Shown here in pieces: positions 42,958 through 53,300 of a stretch of DNA of 64,000 bases. This stretch comes from Planctomycetaceae bacterium (GTDB taxonomy: Bacteria > Planctomycetota > Planctomycetia > Planctomycetales > Planctomycetaceae), in the NCBI GenBank assembly GCA_024742875.1, contig JANSXP010000003.1, forward strand, positions 169,864 through 233,863. The letters are read 5' to 3'. The notes below the pieces were generated by a model that did not search any database, was not told the origin of the DNA, and saw nothing but the letters and a program-made list of their open reading frames with translations. The translations under genes were made by a program, and so were the position numbers. Positions within the stretch are counted from its first letter, which is position 1, and every line of letters begins with the position of its first letter.

Positions 42958-44319
42958 ATGATGCACGCGACCCCTGCCATATCCTCCCGCCTTCTGACGG
43001 AAACATTCATGCTCCGTGTTCGCCAACTGCTCTGCCTCTGGCTGCCGTTATTCGTTTTTAGTGGACTGTCAGCACAGACCGAGGCAGAGGAACGCCAGCC
43101 GGACTGGCTGCTGATCACCACGCCTGATCTCGCTCAGGCAGCTGCGCCGCTGATACAGCGCCGCGGCGAGCAGGGTTTTGCGGTGACTGTCATCGATATC
43201 AGCACGCTGGCGACTGAAGAAGGCGGCCCGAACATCTCAGCCGCCATCCAGACCGCACGACAATCTGACGATTGCCGTGTGCTGATTCTGGGCACCTGGG
43301 AAACGACGGATTCCGCCGTACATGTCCCCGCACTGCGAGGTATACACGGACGGATGATGGGCAAGATGACAGATCACGGCTATGGGCTGCCCGCAGACGA
43401 TGGTGGGGTGACACTCGCCGTGGGGCGACTGCCCGCGCGTACGACGGCAGAGGCAAAGTCCATGGTCACCCGAATTCTGACATTTGAAGATCAACAGCCG
43501 AAGCAGAACCGCATTCAGGTGTCCGTGGGGCATCCGGGCGGTCGCTCAGAATTTGAACGCAACTTCGCCGCAGGTGTCATCCGGTCGGCCGTTGACCTGC
43601 GACTGCAGCGAATCGCCTCTTCGTGGACGACCAACTGCATTATGGATCTGGAAGACTCACCGTATTCTGTGCCGGCCGCGAAATTCGGTGACCGGATGCA
43701 GGAGCTGATGCAGCAGGAATACGTGTTCTCCGTGTACTCCGGACACAGCTCTCCGGCCGCCGTTTATTCCCGCAATGGCCCGGTCGTCAAACGCTCTGAT
43801 TTTGGCAGCCTGAAAGCCGCAGGTCCGGCGGGCGTGTTTCTTTCGTGTGGCTGCTATTCCTGCCAGGTGGAAGGATTCAACGGACAGGGCTACGGCATCG
43901 CCTCGATCCGCAATCCGAACGGCCCGGTCGCCGTCATGGGAGCATTCGGAGAAAGCTGGGCGGCTCACGGTCAGCTGGCGTTCGATGGCGCACTGTCCTG
44001 CCTGGCTCAGGAGGATCCGCCGCGACAACTGGGCGACTACTGGCTGGCCGTTCAGCGGGGCATCGCCCGGGGCCAGATCACTCAAGCAGAATTTCTGCTG
44101 TACGACATGGCCGATGGCAGCGGCGGTCAGGTGCCGCTGGATCAGCAGCGGCTCGAACATGCCGAAATGTGGACTCTGCTGGGCGACCCCGCCATGCGGA
44201 TTCCTCTGGCGGAGATCGACGCGTCGAAGGCGAATGAGGATGGGGCGAAAGATCGCGCAGAAGATCGCGCAGGAGGCGCCGCCAAACCAGCAGACACTTC
44301 CTCGCTTCAAAAGAACTGA
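42958..44319 (+). CDS. C25 (gingipain-like) cysteine peptidase
   Basis: A 453-residue exported protein related to the C25 family of caspase-fold peptidases. The start may be 42958 or the ATG at 43009, after which MLRVRQLLCLWLPLFVFSGLSA is a signal peptide. Family features: LLITTPDLAQAAAPLIQRRG at residue 51, AVGRLPARTTAEA at 154, the catalytic-His region SVYSGHSSPAAV (His263) and FLSCGCYSCQVEG, whose Cys297 or Cys299 is the likely nucleophile. There is no adhesin or type IX sorting domain, so it would stay with the envelope or be secreted another way. The C-terminus carries KDRAEDRA repeats. Confidence 0.75.
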   Translation: MMHATPAISSRLLTETFMLRVRQLLCLWLPLFVFSGLSAQTEAEERQPDWLLITTPDLAQAAAPLIQRRGEQGFAVTVIDISTLATEEGGPNISAAIQTARQSDDCRVLILGTWETTDSAVHVPALRGIHGRMMGKMTDHGYGLPADDGGVTLAVGRLPARTTAEAKSMVTRILTFEDQQPKQNRIQVSVGHPGGRSEFERNFAAGVIRSAVDLRLQRIASSWTTNCIMDLEDSPYSVPAAKFGDRMQELMQQEYVFSVYSGHSSPAAVYSRNGPVVKRSDFGSLKAAGPAGVFLSCGCYSCQVEGFNGQGYGIASIRNPNGPVAVMGAFGESWAAHGQLAFDGALSCLAQEDPPRQLGDYWLAVQRGIARGQITQAEFLLYDMADGSGGQVPLDQQRLEHAEMWTLLGDPAMRIPLAEIDASKANEDGAKDRAEDRAGGAAKPADTSSLQKN

Positions 44320-44358
44320 TCGACCGGTTAACCGGCCGACGGAGGGTCGCTCCGTGCT

Positions 44359-45216
44359 TCAGCAGTTGGAGTCCTGCAATCGCTGAAAGTATTCCTCCCA
44401 GCTTTGGTGGGCGCGTCCGGTCGCCTGCTGATAGTGGCTGGAATTGTTCGAGGCGCCCAAACGGATGCCTTCGTAAATTCCGGCAATCACAGTTCCCAGA
44501 AATTCGCCCAGTTCTGCCACGCGTTCGGCGCGGTACTCGTCCACCGTCATCGACCGATAGGTCAGCTGTGTGCCAAACGCCAGATTCAGATAGTCGGCCA
44601 GTTGCTGCTGAGTGATCGCCTCGCCGTGCAGGTGATACGTCTGACCGTCGTGCTTTGATTCTGTCAGCATCCGCGCGTAGGCGAAGGCCAGCTCGGGACG
44701 GGACGTGTAGCCGCATTTCTGATCGCCCGCGCAGTTGGCAATTTCGCCCTGCTGTTTGTAAGTGTCGATGTATTCGACATCCGGCTCAATGTAGATGCCA
44801 TTGCGGCCAATCGCCCACTGAAGGCCGCTGTTCCGCACGTCCTGTTCGGTCTGGCGATTGCTGGCAATGATGGGCGAAAAGGCGGTGCCCTCTTCGGCCC
44901 CCTGGACACTGGTGTAAACAATTTTTTTCACGCCGGCAAGCGCGGCGGCGGCAATCACATTGCGATGCTGGCCAATACGTTTGTCGGGCGCGTCCATCCC
45001 GGAGACCAGCAATACCGAGTCAATTCCTTCCAAAGACTGCTGCAGCTGATCCGGCTCTGTGTAGTCACCGGGGCGAATCTCCACTCCCAGTGTGGCCGCT
45101 TTGGAGGGCGTTCGCGCCAGCCCCACCACACTCTCCGCACCGACCAGCTCGACCGTGGCGTTCACGATGGCGGCTCCCAACTGACCGCTGGCGGCGGTGA
45201 CAGCAATTTTCGTCAT
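44359..45216 (-). CDS. NmrA-type NAD(P)-binding reductase (QorB-like)
   Basis: A 285-residue Rossmann-fold protein. The dinucleotide motif TAASGQLGAAIV (residues 7-18) and the atypical-SDR layout resemble NmrA and the NAD(P)H:quinone oxidoreductase QorB, which lack the SDR catalytic Tyr-x3-Lys. Further family sequence is VLLVSGMDAPDKRIGQHRNV and GRNGIYIEPDVEYI. It is cytosolic and stands alone, convergent with the C25 gene and divergent from the alpha/beta hydrolase. A redox-sensing or quinone-reducing role is likely. Confidence 0.85.
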   Translation of the reverse strand: MTKIAVTAASGQLGAAIVNATVELVGAESVVGLARTPSKAATLGVEIRPGDYTEPDQLQQSLEGIDSVLLVSGMDAPDKRIGQHRNVIAAAALAGVKKIVYTSVQGAEEGTAFSPIIASNRQTEQDVRNSGLQWAIGRNGIYIEPDVEYIDTYKQQGEIANCAGDQKCGYTSRPELAFAYARMLTESKHDGQTYHLHGEAITQQQLADYLNLAFGTQLTYRSMTVDEYRAERVAELGEFLGTVIAGIYEGIRLGASNNSSHYQQATGRAHQSWEEYFQRLQDSNC

Positions 45217-45503
45217 ACCAAATTTCCTGTGTGGTCAATCTCTGAGATTGGCGTGGCAGTCCCTGTCGGGCCGGCAGGCCATCATAGAGTCCTGACCGAA
45301 GAAGCGACGTGGCCGATCCGGTTTTCGCATCATGGAAGCGGGAAATTCGGCCGGACTGCGTCTGGTAACCACTCGACGTCATCCTTCTTTTCGTTGATTC
45401 CCCGGACTGACTCACCGCGGTCGAACACACAAGAGTGAAACGAGAGCCTCGCTCGGTTACGCTGTCTCACAGTCAACGCGTCGCACATCGTCAGGGGAAT
45501 TCC

Positions 45504-46436
45504 ATGAATCCGCTCACTTCAATCGTTGCGTTCTGCGCCCTGCTGCCAGGGTCCGCCGTTCCTGAGCAACAGAAGCCGCCGGAGCCGGAATGGAAGAGTC
45601 TGCCAGCCACTAAGATCCCGCCAAAGATCAACCAGGCAATTGAGGCTCACGCGGGCCTGACATTTGCGAATTACGCAGACCGCGCGCTGCAGCTGGATCT
45701 GTACCGCCCCAAAGATCAGTCCGGGCGGCTGCCGGCGGTGGTCTGCATACACGGCGGCGGCTGGGCCAAAGGCAGTCGCGTTCATCACACACACATTGCC
45801 AAAGCGCTGGCCGCCCGAGGTTATGTCACGGTGTCTATTGACTACCGCCTGTCGGGTGAAGCCGTGTTCCCCGCGCAGATTCACGACTGCAAAGCAGCCG
45901 CTCGCTGGCTGCGAGCACACGCACAGCAATACGGCGTGGACACAAATCGCATTGCGGCCACCGGGGCGTCGGCCGGCGGTCATCTGGCCGCCCTGCTGGC
46001 AACATCCGCAGACGTGGCTGCCCTGGAAGGCGAGGGGGGTCACGCAGAGTTTTCCAGTACCATCCAGGCAGCCATCCCCATGGGCGGGCAATCCGACCTG
46101 CTGTCAGATCGCATTCGCAGGATCTCCGCGGAAAAGGAAATCTATCAGCAGTTTCTGGGTGGCTCCTTTGCGGAGTCGCCGGAAATCTACCGTCTGGCCT
46201 CGCCACGAGAGCATCTGGATGCAGGCGATCCGCCCCTGTTTTTTCTCACCGGCGAACTGGATGACGCCAGTACCCGCGGTGACGACATCCGACAGGACTG
46301 CGCAAAACTGGGGATCGTCAGCCGCGTGTCCGTCCTTCCCGGAGCGCCACACCCGTTCCTGACAAGGCAGCCGTTTTTTGACGCGGCCGTCGATCAGATT
46401 GACGCGTTCCTCAAAGAATGTCTGCCGCAGCGCTGA
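45504..46436 (+). CDS. Secreted alpha/beta hydrolase (esterase, BD-FAE type)
   Basis: A 310-residue protein starting at the ATG at 45504, after CAGGGGAATTCC. A signal-like N-terminus is followed by the esterase fold: oxyanion motif CIHGGGW (81-87), nucleophile Ser156 in GASAGG, a probable catalytic Asp near 256-265 (ELDDASTRGDD) and His near 289 (PGAPHPF). These features fit the bifunctional-feruloyl/acetyl-xylan-esterase-like (BD-FAE) group. It would remove ester groups from plant or algal polysaccharide. It converges with the sulfatase gene with only four bases between stops. Confidence 0.85.
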   Translation: MNPLTSIVAFCALLPGSAVPEQQKPPEPEWKSLPATKIPPKINQAIEAHAGLTFANYADRALQLDLYRPKDQSGRLPAVVCIHGGGWAKGSRVHHTHIAKALAARGYVTVSIDYRLSGEAVFPAQIHDCKAAARWLRAHAQQYGVDTNRIAATGASAGGHLAALLATSADVAALEGEGGHAEFSSTIQAAIPMGGQSDLLSDRIRRISAEKEIYQQFLGGSFAESPEIYRLASPREHLDAGDPPLFFLTGELDDASTRGDDIRQDCAKLGIVSRVSVLPGAPHPFLTRQPFFDAAVDQIDAFLKECLPQR

Positions 46437-46440
46437 CACG

Positions 46441-48120
46441 CTACGGCTGATCGGCCGAGTGCGACAATGTCGCCACGGGCGGCAGACTTTCCAGCAGTGG
46501 GGCATCCGTGCGCCGCAGTTCTGCGAGCGTCGCCTCACGCAGCTGCCGCAGTGTTTCGCGATGAGCGGCGTCCAGCGCCAGATTCTGCAGCTCGTCCGGG
46601 TCAGCCTGGAAGTCGTACAGTTCTTCCACTTCTCCGGGAACCAGATTGCGAACATATTTGTAGCGTCCCCTGGCCAGCATCACGTACCACGGAATGCCGG
46701 GTCCGTGATACAGCGCGGGGTCCTCCTTCCCCGGAATTCTGCGTGTTGCGGATCCGTAGAACTTGCCCGTGTGCACCAGCATCGACACATGATTCCACAC
46801 AGCCTCACGGGACTGCAGCAGGGGGGTCAGATCGTGGCCGTGCATCTTCCACGGGGGCGCGATACCAGCCTGGGCGAAAAACGTGGGCACCAGATCCACG
46901 CCGCTCACCGGAGCCTCCACCACGCGTCCGGCTGTTTCTGTCCGGCCAACCGGTCGAATAATCAGGGGCGCTTCCACGGCCGCTCGATACGGAGCCACCT
47001 TGGACTTCAAGCCGTGCTGCCCCCAGGCAAACCCCTGATCGGAGGTGAACACCACCAGCGTATTTTCGTCCTGACCGGACGCTTTGAGCGCCGCCATCAG
47101 ACGACCAACCCCCTCATCAATCGCCAGCACACCCTGATGATACTGCCGCACCCAGTCCCGCAGCGGTCGCCCGGGAATATCCTTCATTCCCACCGGCCCC
47201 AATTCGCGCACCTTTCTTTCCACCGGCTGACCGCCCGGGCCTGGCTCCCAGAAGTGAAAGTTGCGGGCATACTCCGGTTTGCCGGGCCGCGGAGGATAAA
47301 TATCTTTGGGCGTGGGCACATTGATCTGTGCGTAGTTTTGCAGATGCCGCTCTGCTGGCGTGAAGGGACCGTGCACAGCCCCATAACACAGCCACAAATA
47401 CCAGGGCTTGTCGCCCTCGCGATTCGCGCCGTTGATGTAGTCGACCGCCCAGTCCGTATAGTTGTCTGTGGAGTAGCCGGACGTCATTTCCGGCGGACCG
47501 CCGTTGCGACTGATCAACTGGTTGTCGTAGTAATTGGGTGCGTTGTCCGGGTGCCGCGGTCGATTCCACACAATCTGGTGATCCCAGTCGCGGCCGAATC
47601 CGGCATCCACACCCGTGTGCCATTTGCCAATGTGTGCCGTCGTGTAGCCGTGCTGGCGAAACACGGCCGGCCAGAACGGACACTGTGTCGGGTCATAGGC
47701 ACTGCCCGGGTACTGCCCTTCCATCCGCATGGATTCAATCCCGTGCTGATGGTGGCCGGTCAGCAGTGTGGCCCGTGAGGGCATGCACCAGGCACCAATA
47801 TAGGCATGTTCAAACCGCACGCCCTGCTGCGCCAGCCGGTCAATATGGGGTGTGCGAACCCAGTCAAACGCGCCCGGATAACAGCTGACCGTGCGATAAG
47901 ACTGATCGTCCGTGTAGATGAACAGAATGTTGGGACGCTCGTTGCCGGCCGGCCCCACTGTTGCTGTTTCTGCTTTAGCTTCTGACACCCCCGCAAAGGC
48001 GGACGAACTGGTCACAGCGGCCAGCGCGATCAGCACCCCAATGATGATGCCGCGCACCGTTGGGCCGCTGGTGTTGTTCGCTCGGTCGGATGCGTTCGCC
48101 CCTGGTTCTGTCAGCTTCAC
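46441..48120 (-). CDS. Secreted sulfatase (CMPSR)
   Basis: A 559-residue type I sulfatase. A hydrophobic signal segment (GIIIGVLIALAAVTSSSAFA) begins about 24 residues in, and the metal-binding RPNILFIYTDDQSYRTVSCY precedes active-site CMPSR at residues 112-116. HIGKWHTGVDAGFGRDW and VFTSDQGFAWGQHGL complete the site, with Gln in place of the usual Asn in the DNG motif. It is next to another leftward sulfatase, 126 bases away. Confidence 0.93.
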   Translation of the reverse strand: MKLTEPGANASDRANNTSGPTVRGIIIGVLIALAAVTSSSAFAGVSEAKAETATVGPAGNERPNILFIYTDDQSYRTVSCYPGAFDWVRTPHIDRLAQQGVRFEHAYIGAWCMPSRATLLTGHHQHGIESMRMEGQYPGSAYDPTQCPFWPAVFRQHGYTTAHIGKWHTGVDAGFGRDWDHQIVWNRPRHPDNAPNYYDNQLISRNGGPPEMTSGYSTDNYTDWAVDYINGANREGDKPWYLWLCYGAVHGPFTPAERHLQNYAQINVPTPKDIYPPRPGKPEYARNFHFWEPGPGGQPVERKVRELGPVGMKDIPGRPLRDWVRQYHQGVLAIDEGVGRLMAALKASGQDENTLVVFTSDQGFAWGQHGLKSKVAPYRAAVEAPLIIRPVGRTETAGRVVEAPVSGVDLVPTFFAQAGIAPPWKMHGHDLTPLLQSREAVWNHVSMLVHTGKFYGSATRRIPGKEDPALYHGPGIPWYVMLARGRYKYVRNLVPGEVEELYDFQADPDELQNLALDAAHRETLRQLREATLAELRRTDAPLLESLPPVATLSHSADQP

Positions 48121-48246
48121 TGCGCTGCCCTCTCGCCAAAGTCATGTTTGTAATTGTTGACTATTGGACCGGGTAGAGAACGCAGCATCAAGCAGCACAC
48201 TGAGAATGACGCACAACGTGGGTCGGCTGCTGGGCCAACGCAACAT

Positions 48247-49845
48247 TTACGGCCGCGTGTAGGGTCGGTATTTGGGCGGCGGCTTAATGTTGCCTTTGCC
48301 CTTTTCCCAGTGAAACGTCTCGCCGTCTGACACCAAATCCTTACGCGTGTTCAGTTTGGGCTCCGGATCAGCGAAGGTCGTCGGTGCCGATCTTCGCAGT
48401 CGGATTTTCACCTGGTCGTATTGCGAATCGCCCGCCAGGTTTGTCCATTCATGAGGATCTTCCGACAGATCGTACAGTTCCTCTCCCTGCTTCCCATAGC
48501 GAATGTATCGCCAGTCTCGATTGAACACCGCATATTCCCCGGGCTTCATGTAGGGCAGAAAGACGGTGCGGTCCGTCGCCTGAGAAGGATCTTTCAGAGT
48601 CGCCGCCAGGGAAATGCCTTCCAGCGTCTGTGCCGGCTGGGGCAGGTCACACATGTCCACAAACGTGGGATACATGTCAATCAGACTGGCGGTCACATCC
48701 GTTGTTTGCCCTTTGGCAATCCCCGGCCCGGCCCAGATGAACGGCACATTGGACGTGCGCTCCCACAGTGTGTGTTTGCCCCATTGCCCTTTTTCACCGT
48801 GGTGATAACCGTGATCACTCCAGATCACCACAATCGTGTTGTCCGCATACGGACTGGCGTCCAGCGCGTCCAGCAGACGTCCCAGCATCGCATCGGCGTA
48901 GCTGATGCACGCCAGATAGCCATGAATGGCGTCTTTCACGGCCCCCATTCTGGTCAGCCGATCGTGGTGCAGTTTTTTTCGGTTCTGACGCTGTTTGCGG
49001 ATCACAGGTGGCAGATCGTCCAGGTCATCCTCCCGCATTGGCGGCAGCTCAATGGTGTCGCGATCGTACAAATCAAAGTACTTTTGCGGGCAGTAGTTGG
49101 GAAAATGAGGAGCGTACAGACCGCAGCCCAGAAAGAAGGGAGCATCGTGCTCTTTGCCCAACTGCTCGACTGCCCAGTTGGTGCGGATGGTGTCCGCCAT
49201 GGCCTCTTCTTTGTCGTTGGGAATCGGCCCCCATTCCAAAAACAGGCCCGCCTTGAAGGTCTGCCCCCTGTTGTACACGCTTGCCGGAAACGGCTGCGGT
49301 ACAGGAGTCTCCTGGCTCCATGAATCCAGCGGCCAGCCGGTTTCTTTCTGAATCTGATTTCGCAGAAAGAAGTTCGTCCAGCCGCGCTGATCAATGGCAC
49401 CCGCCGGATGATGAAACAGCTTGCCGGCCCCCAGCGTGGTGTAGCCCGCTTTGTGAAAGCTCATCTGCAGCGCTTCAATCTGAGGACTGCTGACGAAGTA
49501 ATTGGGCGTGGTGTAACAGCCGGTGGTGGAGGCATACTGGCCGGAAAAAATGGCCGCCCGGCTGGGCGCACAGAAGACCCCCGCCGTGTGGGCGTTGGTG
49601 AAGTTGACGCCGCGTGCCGCCAGCCGATCCAGATTGGGAGTCAGCGCACCAGGCACCGTGTTCAAACAGCCGATCCAGTCGTTCATGTCGTCCACGGCAA
49701 AGAACAGCACGTTGGGGCGATCAGCGGCGGACACACGCGACGGCAGCAGAGCAACAAAGAAACTGGCCAGAACAAGGGCGCTCGCTCCGGCGTTCAAGCT
49801 GGGACGAGAGGATTCGGTTGCAGTCATCATGGTCTTCCACATCAT
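48247..49845 (-). CDS. Secreted sulfatase, iduronate-2-sulfatase-like (CAPSR)
   Basis: A 532-residue sulfatase with signal sequence ([18 protein letters not shown]), metal-binding [20 protein letters not shown] and active-site CAPSR at residues 92-96. The DDMNDW variant and GKLFHHP rather than GKWH, with [20 protein letters not shown], are the hallmarks of the iduronate-2-sulfatase-like subgroup. The start may also be the ATG at 49827. It is likely co-transcribed with the sulfatase downstream at 46441. Confidence 0.93.
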   Translation of the reverse strand: MMWKTMMTATESSRPSLNAGASALVLASFFVALLPSRVSAADRPNVLFFAVDDMNDWIGCLNTVPGALTPNLDRLAARGVNFTNAHTAGVFCAPSRAAIFSGQYASTTGCYTTPNYFVSSPQIEALQMSFHKAGYTTLGAGKLFHHPAGAIDQRGWTNFFLRNQIQKETGWPLDSWSQETPVPQPFPASVYNRGQTFKAGLFLEWGPIPNDKEEAMADTIRTNWAVEQLGKEHDAPFFLGCGLYAPHFPNYCPQKYFDLYDRDTIELPPMREDDLDDLPPVIRKQRQNRKKLHHDRLTRMGAVKDAIHGYLACISYADAMLGRLLDALDASPYADNTIVVIWSDHGYHHGEKGQWGKHTLWERTSNVPFIWAGPGIAKGQTTDVTASLIDMYPTFVDMCDLPQPAQTLEGISLAATLKDPSQATDRTVFLPYMKPGEYAVFNRDWRYIRYGKQGEELYDLSEDPHEWTNLAGDSQYDQVKIRLRRSAPTTFADPEPKLNTRKDLVSDGETFHWEKGKGNIKPPPKYRPYTRP

Positions 49846-50371
49846 TGATTGTCGGATCAGAACCAGTCATCAGTTCGCGCGTCCTGATGCGGCTGTCAGC
49901 ATGCCGCAGTGTCTTCTGTATTGTTAGCAGAAAATCGGTCGTTTGGCAGAACACGGCCACGGAACAGCAGCCATTGCCTCGCGGTGCCCCTGGTGATTGC
50001 TCGCGAGGCCCCGGGGAAACTTTCTTCCGTGGACACGACCGCGCGCAGCCTGCCGGGTGATCCGCTGATGGAGGAATTTGCCGCCAGGTGGCTGTGTGAC
50101 AATCCGCAGTCTCGGAAGCGACGTGATCTCGCCATGCGCCGTACGTATCGCGCAATACTCACGCATCGAGAGACGCTCTGGTGGTTGTTTTAGTGGCCAC
50201 GCTCAATCGAAAACAGTCATCGGACGTGGCAAAACGCATCCGTTTGTCTGCAGCAGTATCAGTTCGTCTCCCCGACGATGAACAGACTTGATCTGCCACA
50301 CCGGTTACAGGACAACGGATCATGTTCCATGGACCTGCCCGCGTCACCGCGGCAAACCGGAGTACGCCACG
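49846..50371. other. Intergenic region, no clear gene
   Basis: About 525 bases between divergent genes. A 94-codon plus-strand frame at 49909-50193 ends with EEFAARWLCDNPQSRKRRDL; it has no ribosome site I can support, so I do not call it. Promoters for both neighbours should lie here. Confidence 0.45.
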
Positions 50372-53300
50372 ATGAGACTTGCGATCGGACTTTTCGGCAC
50401 TGTCCTGGCAGTTGGGGGTGCCATAATCGCCACCGGCGTCGGCCCGCATCCCGCACCAGTGGGTTCGACGACTCCCGCTTTCAAATCAGAGCCTCCCCTG
50501 GACGCTGCCCCACCACAGGTGGGCCCACAACAGGTGGGGCATCCGCTGTTTTGCAGCCCGCACTTTTCGCCCATCGTTAGCACGAACGACCTGATCTTTG
50601 TGGTCAACACACCGTGCGATACGGTCGACGTGATCGCCCGCGGCAATAACGAGATTGTGCGACGAATTCCCGTGGGCGTGGATCCGGTCAGCCTGGCACT
50701 GCGACCGGATGGCAAAGAGCTTTGGGTCTCCAATCACATTTCAGATTCCGTCAGCATCATTGACACCGTTTTCGGCAGTCGCACATACCTGCATATCGTG
50801 GCCACCGTGCAGCAGTTTGACAGGACTTCCAAAGCCACAACCTTCGACGAACCGGTGGGCATTGCCTTTGCCGGCAACAGCAAGGCTTATGTGGCGCTGT
50901 CATCGGAAAATCAAATTGCAATCGTCGATGTGGAGCAGCGAAAAATCACCGGCCGCCTGCGTATCCCCGCGCAGGACCCGCGGGCCATCGTCGTGCGTGG
51001 CGACCGACTGTACGTGCTGCCGTTTGAATCCAACAACCAGACTCAGCTGTCAGGCGGCTCGGCTGACGATATCGATGGCGATCTGTATACGTTTGATGCC
51101 TGGCAGCATTCCATCATCCACAACAATGTGCTGTCGCTCGGTCATGTTGTGGACATCGTGAAACACCCGGATGTCCCGGACCACGATCTGTTTGTGTTTG
51201 ACACGCGGACCGATCAGCTCACCGCCACGATCGACTCACTGGGAACGTTGCTGTACGGCATGACGGTCGATTCCGCGGGCGATGTGTATGTGGCGCAGAC
51301 TGACGCTCGCAATCACATCAATGGCCGCGCGGGCACCAAAAAACACGGCATGGCGGAGCTGGAGAACCGAGCGTTTTTGAATCAGATCACTCGCGTCCGT
51401 TTTGAAAACGGCAGGGCCGCAACGCCCGAGTTTCTGGAGCTGGAACCACTCCCGCCACAGCACCCGCAGCCAAACGAGGCACTCGCCACGCCGTATGCGG
51501 TGCAGATTTCCGACGATGACCGTCTGCTGGTGGCCACGGCCGCCGGGTCGGACAAACTCTTCACACTGGATGCGGCCACCGGACAGGTTCTGGGCCGTGT
51601 GTCGGTGGGCGCGGTGCCCCGTGGTGTCTCGCTGCAGCACACGGCAGACGGCTCTCTGGAATCAGCCTGTGTCTACAATGCAGTGGCCAATACGGTGTCG
51701 ATGATCGACCTGCAGGATCCCGCTCATCCCAGAGTCACCGGGTTTGTTCCCCTGGAAGACCCCACAGAGCGGCAGGTCAAGCTGGGTCGCACGTGGTTCA
51801 ACTCTGCGGCCGCTTCCACGACCGGAACGTACTCGTGTGCCAGCTGCCATCCGGACGGCCACACCGATCAACTGCTGTGGGTTTTGAAAACGCCCATCGT
51901 GTCGGGCGGCGATCAGATCATGCCGCGTTCCACCATGCCACTGCGCGGCCTGCGGGACACGGCTCCCTACCACTGGGACGGCGTCCCGGGCGATCCTTAC
52001 GGCGGCAACAACAGCGCAAGTGTGTGGGAGTCTGTGCCGGCCAACAGCGATGTGGATGTTCCCGAAAGCAGCACGCGCCATCTGATCGATGGCGGTCTGG
52101 CGTCCACGATGCTGCAGCACGGCTCCGAAGTGATCAATGATGAGGGCAAAGCGGGCGCATTTTCTGCCGCCGAGCGGGACGACATGGCCAAATTCCTGCT
52201 GGCGGTCCCCTATCCGCCGGCGCAGCGCCGTGCCTACACAAATCAATTGTCACAGCGGGCAACGCGCGGCTTTGAGCTGTTTCACATTGACGGTCATCAC
52301 GACGAAAAGCCCAAACCCAATGTCTGCGGAGACTGCCATCGCCTGCCGCATCTGGTCAGTACAAACACGCCTGGCACCGGCATGGACGCACCGACCTGGC
52401 GGGGCGCCTACGACCGCTTTTTGATTCTGCCGCAGGGGCGACTGAACATCATCGAGTTCGATTTCTATCGCCGCGTGGCCGAGCAGGGAATTCCGGAAAA
52501 ACAACTGTGGCAGTTTTCCTGGCAGGGTCAGCAAAGGTTTGACCCGATTTGGGACATGGTGCTCGAAGGCAGCACGGGATATTCGGGCACTTTCGCACGA
52601 CAGGTGACACTGTCTGCTGACACACATAATCAGCCACTGACTGCCAGCCTGCTGGATGCCATGGAACAGTCCGCCGCGGAAGGCGCCATTGTACTGGAAG
52701 CGGACGGCGTGCAGCTGAGCGATGAGCGGGTCACACCAGTGACCCTGCAGTATGCCGGCGGTCTCTATGTTCCTGCAGACTCCACCAAGGCACGCCTCAC
52801 GCGGGACGAACTGCTGGCACTGGCGGCCGATGGTCGGCTGATCTGCACCTTCACTGCGCGACACGGCGGTCGCGACGACACGATTGCCTACCCACAACCG
52901 ATTTTGTGGACACAGGGGCCGCTGGAGCAGCAAAGCGGCCACCAGAAATTCCCCATTGTGTACCCGGGACAATCGACCATGAAGATCAGCGGGCGACACG
53001 TGGATCCGGGCGCCTACGTGATTGTGGACGGCCGTCGCACGGACGGATTTGTCACGGTTAACAGCACAGATCGGCTCACCATCGAGCTGCCGACACTTCC
53101 CAAGGAGGGGCTGCATCTGCTGCAGGTCCAAAACCCGGCCGGTCAGTTCAGCAACGATTTCCTGTTCAATGTGGTGGACAGTGCTCAGGCAAAACAACAG
53201 CTCGCAGAACAGCGCGAACGAAACGATCGCGATATCAGAGACGCCCTGGCCGAGGCCATCACAGCGGGCGACGTGGCCGAAGTGCGGCGACATCTCAATC

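Noticed and set aside
46378..47778. Rightward open frame (466 codons) opposite a sulfatase
   Set aside because: The sulfatase motifs on the other strand are unambiguous; this frame has His/Arg-rich shadow composition.
49909..50193. 94-codon frame in an intergenic region
   Set aside because: The end looks protein-like, but there is no good ribosome site and the start half is biased; I could not support it as a gene.
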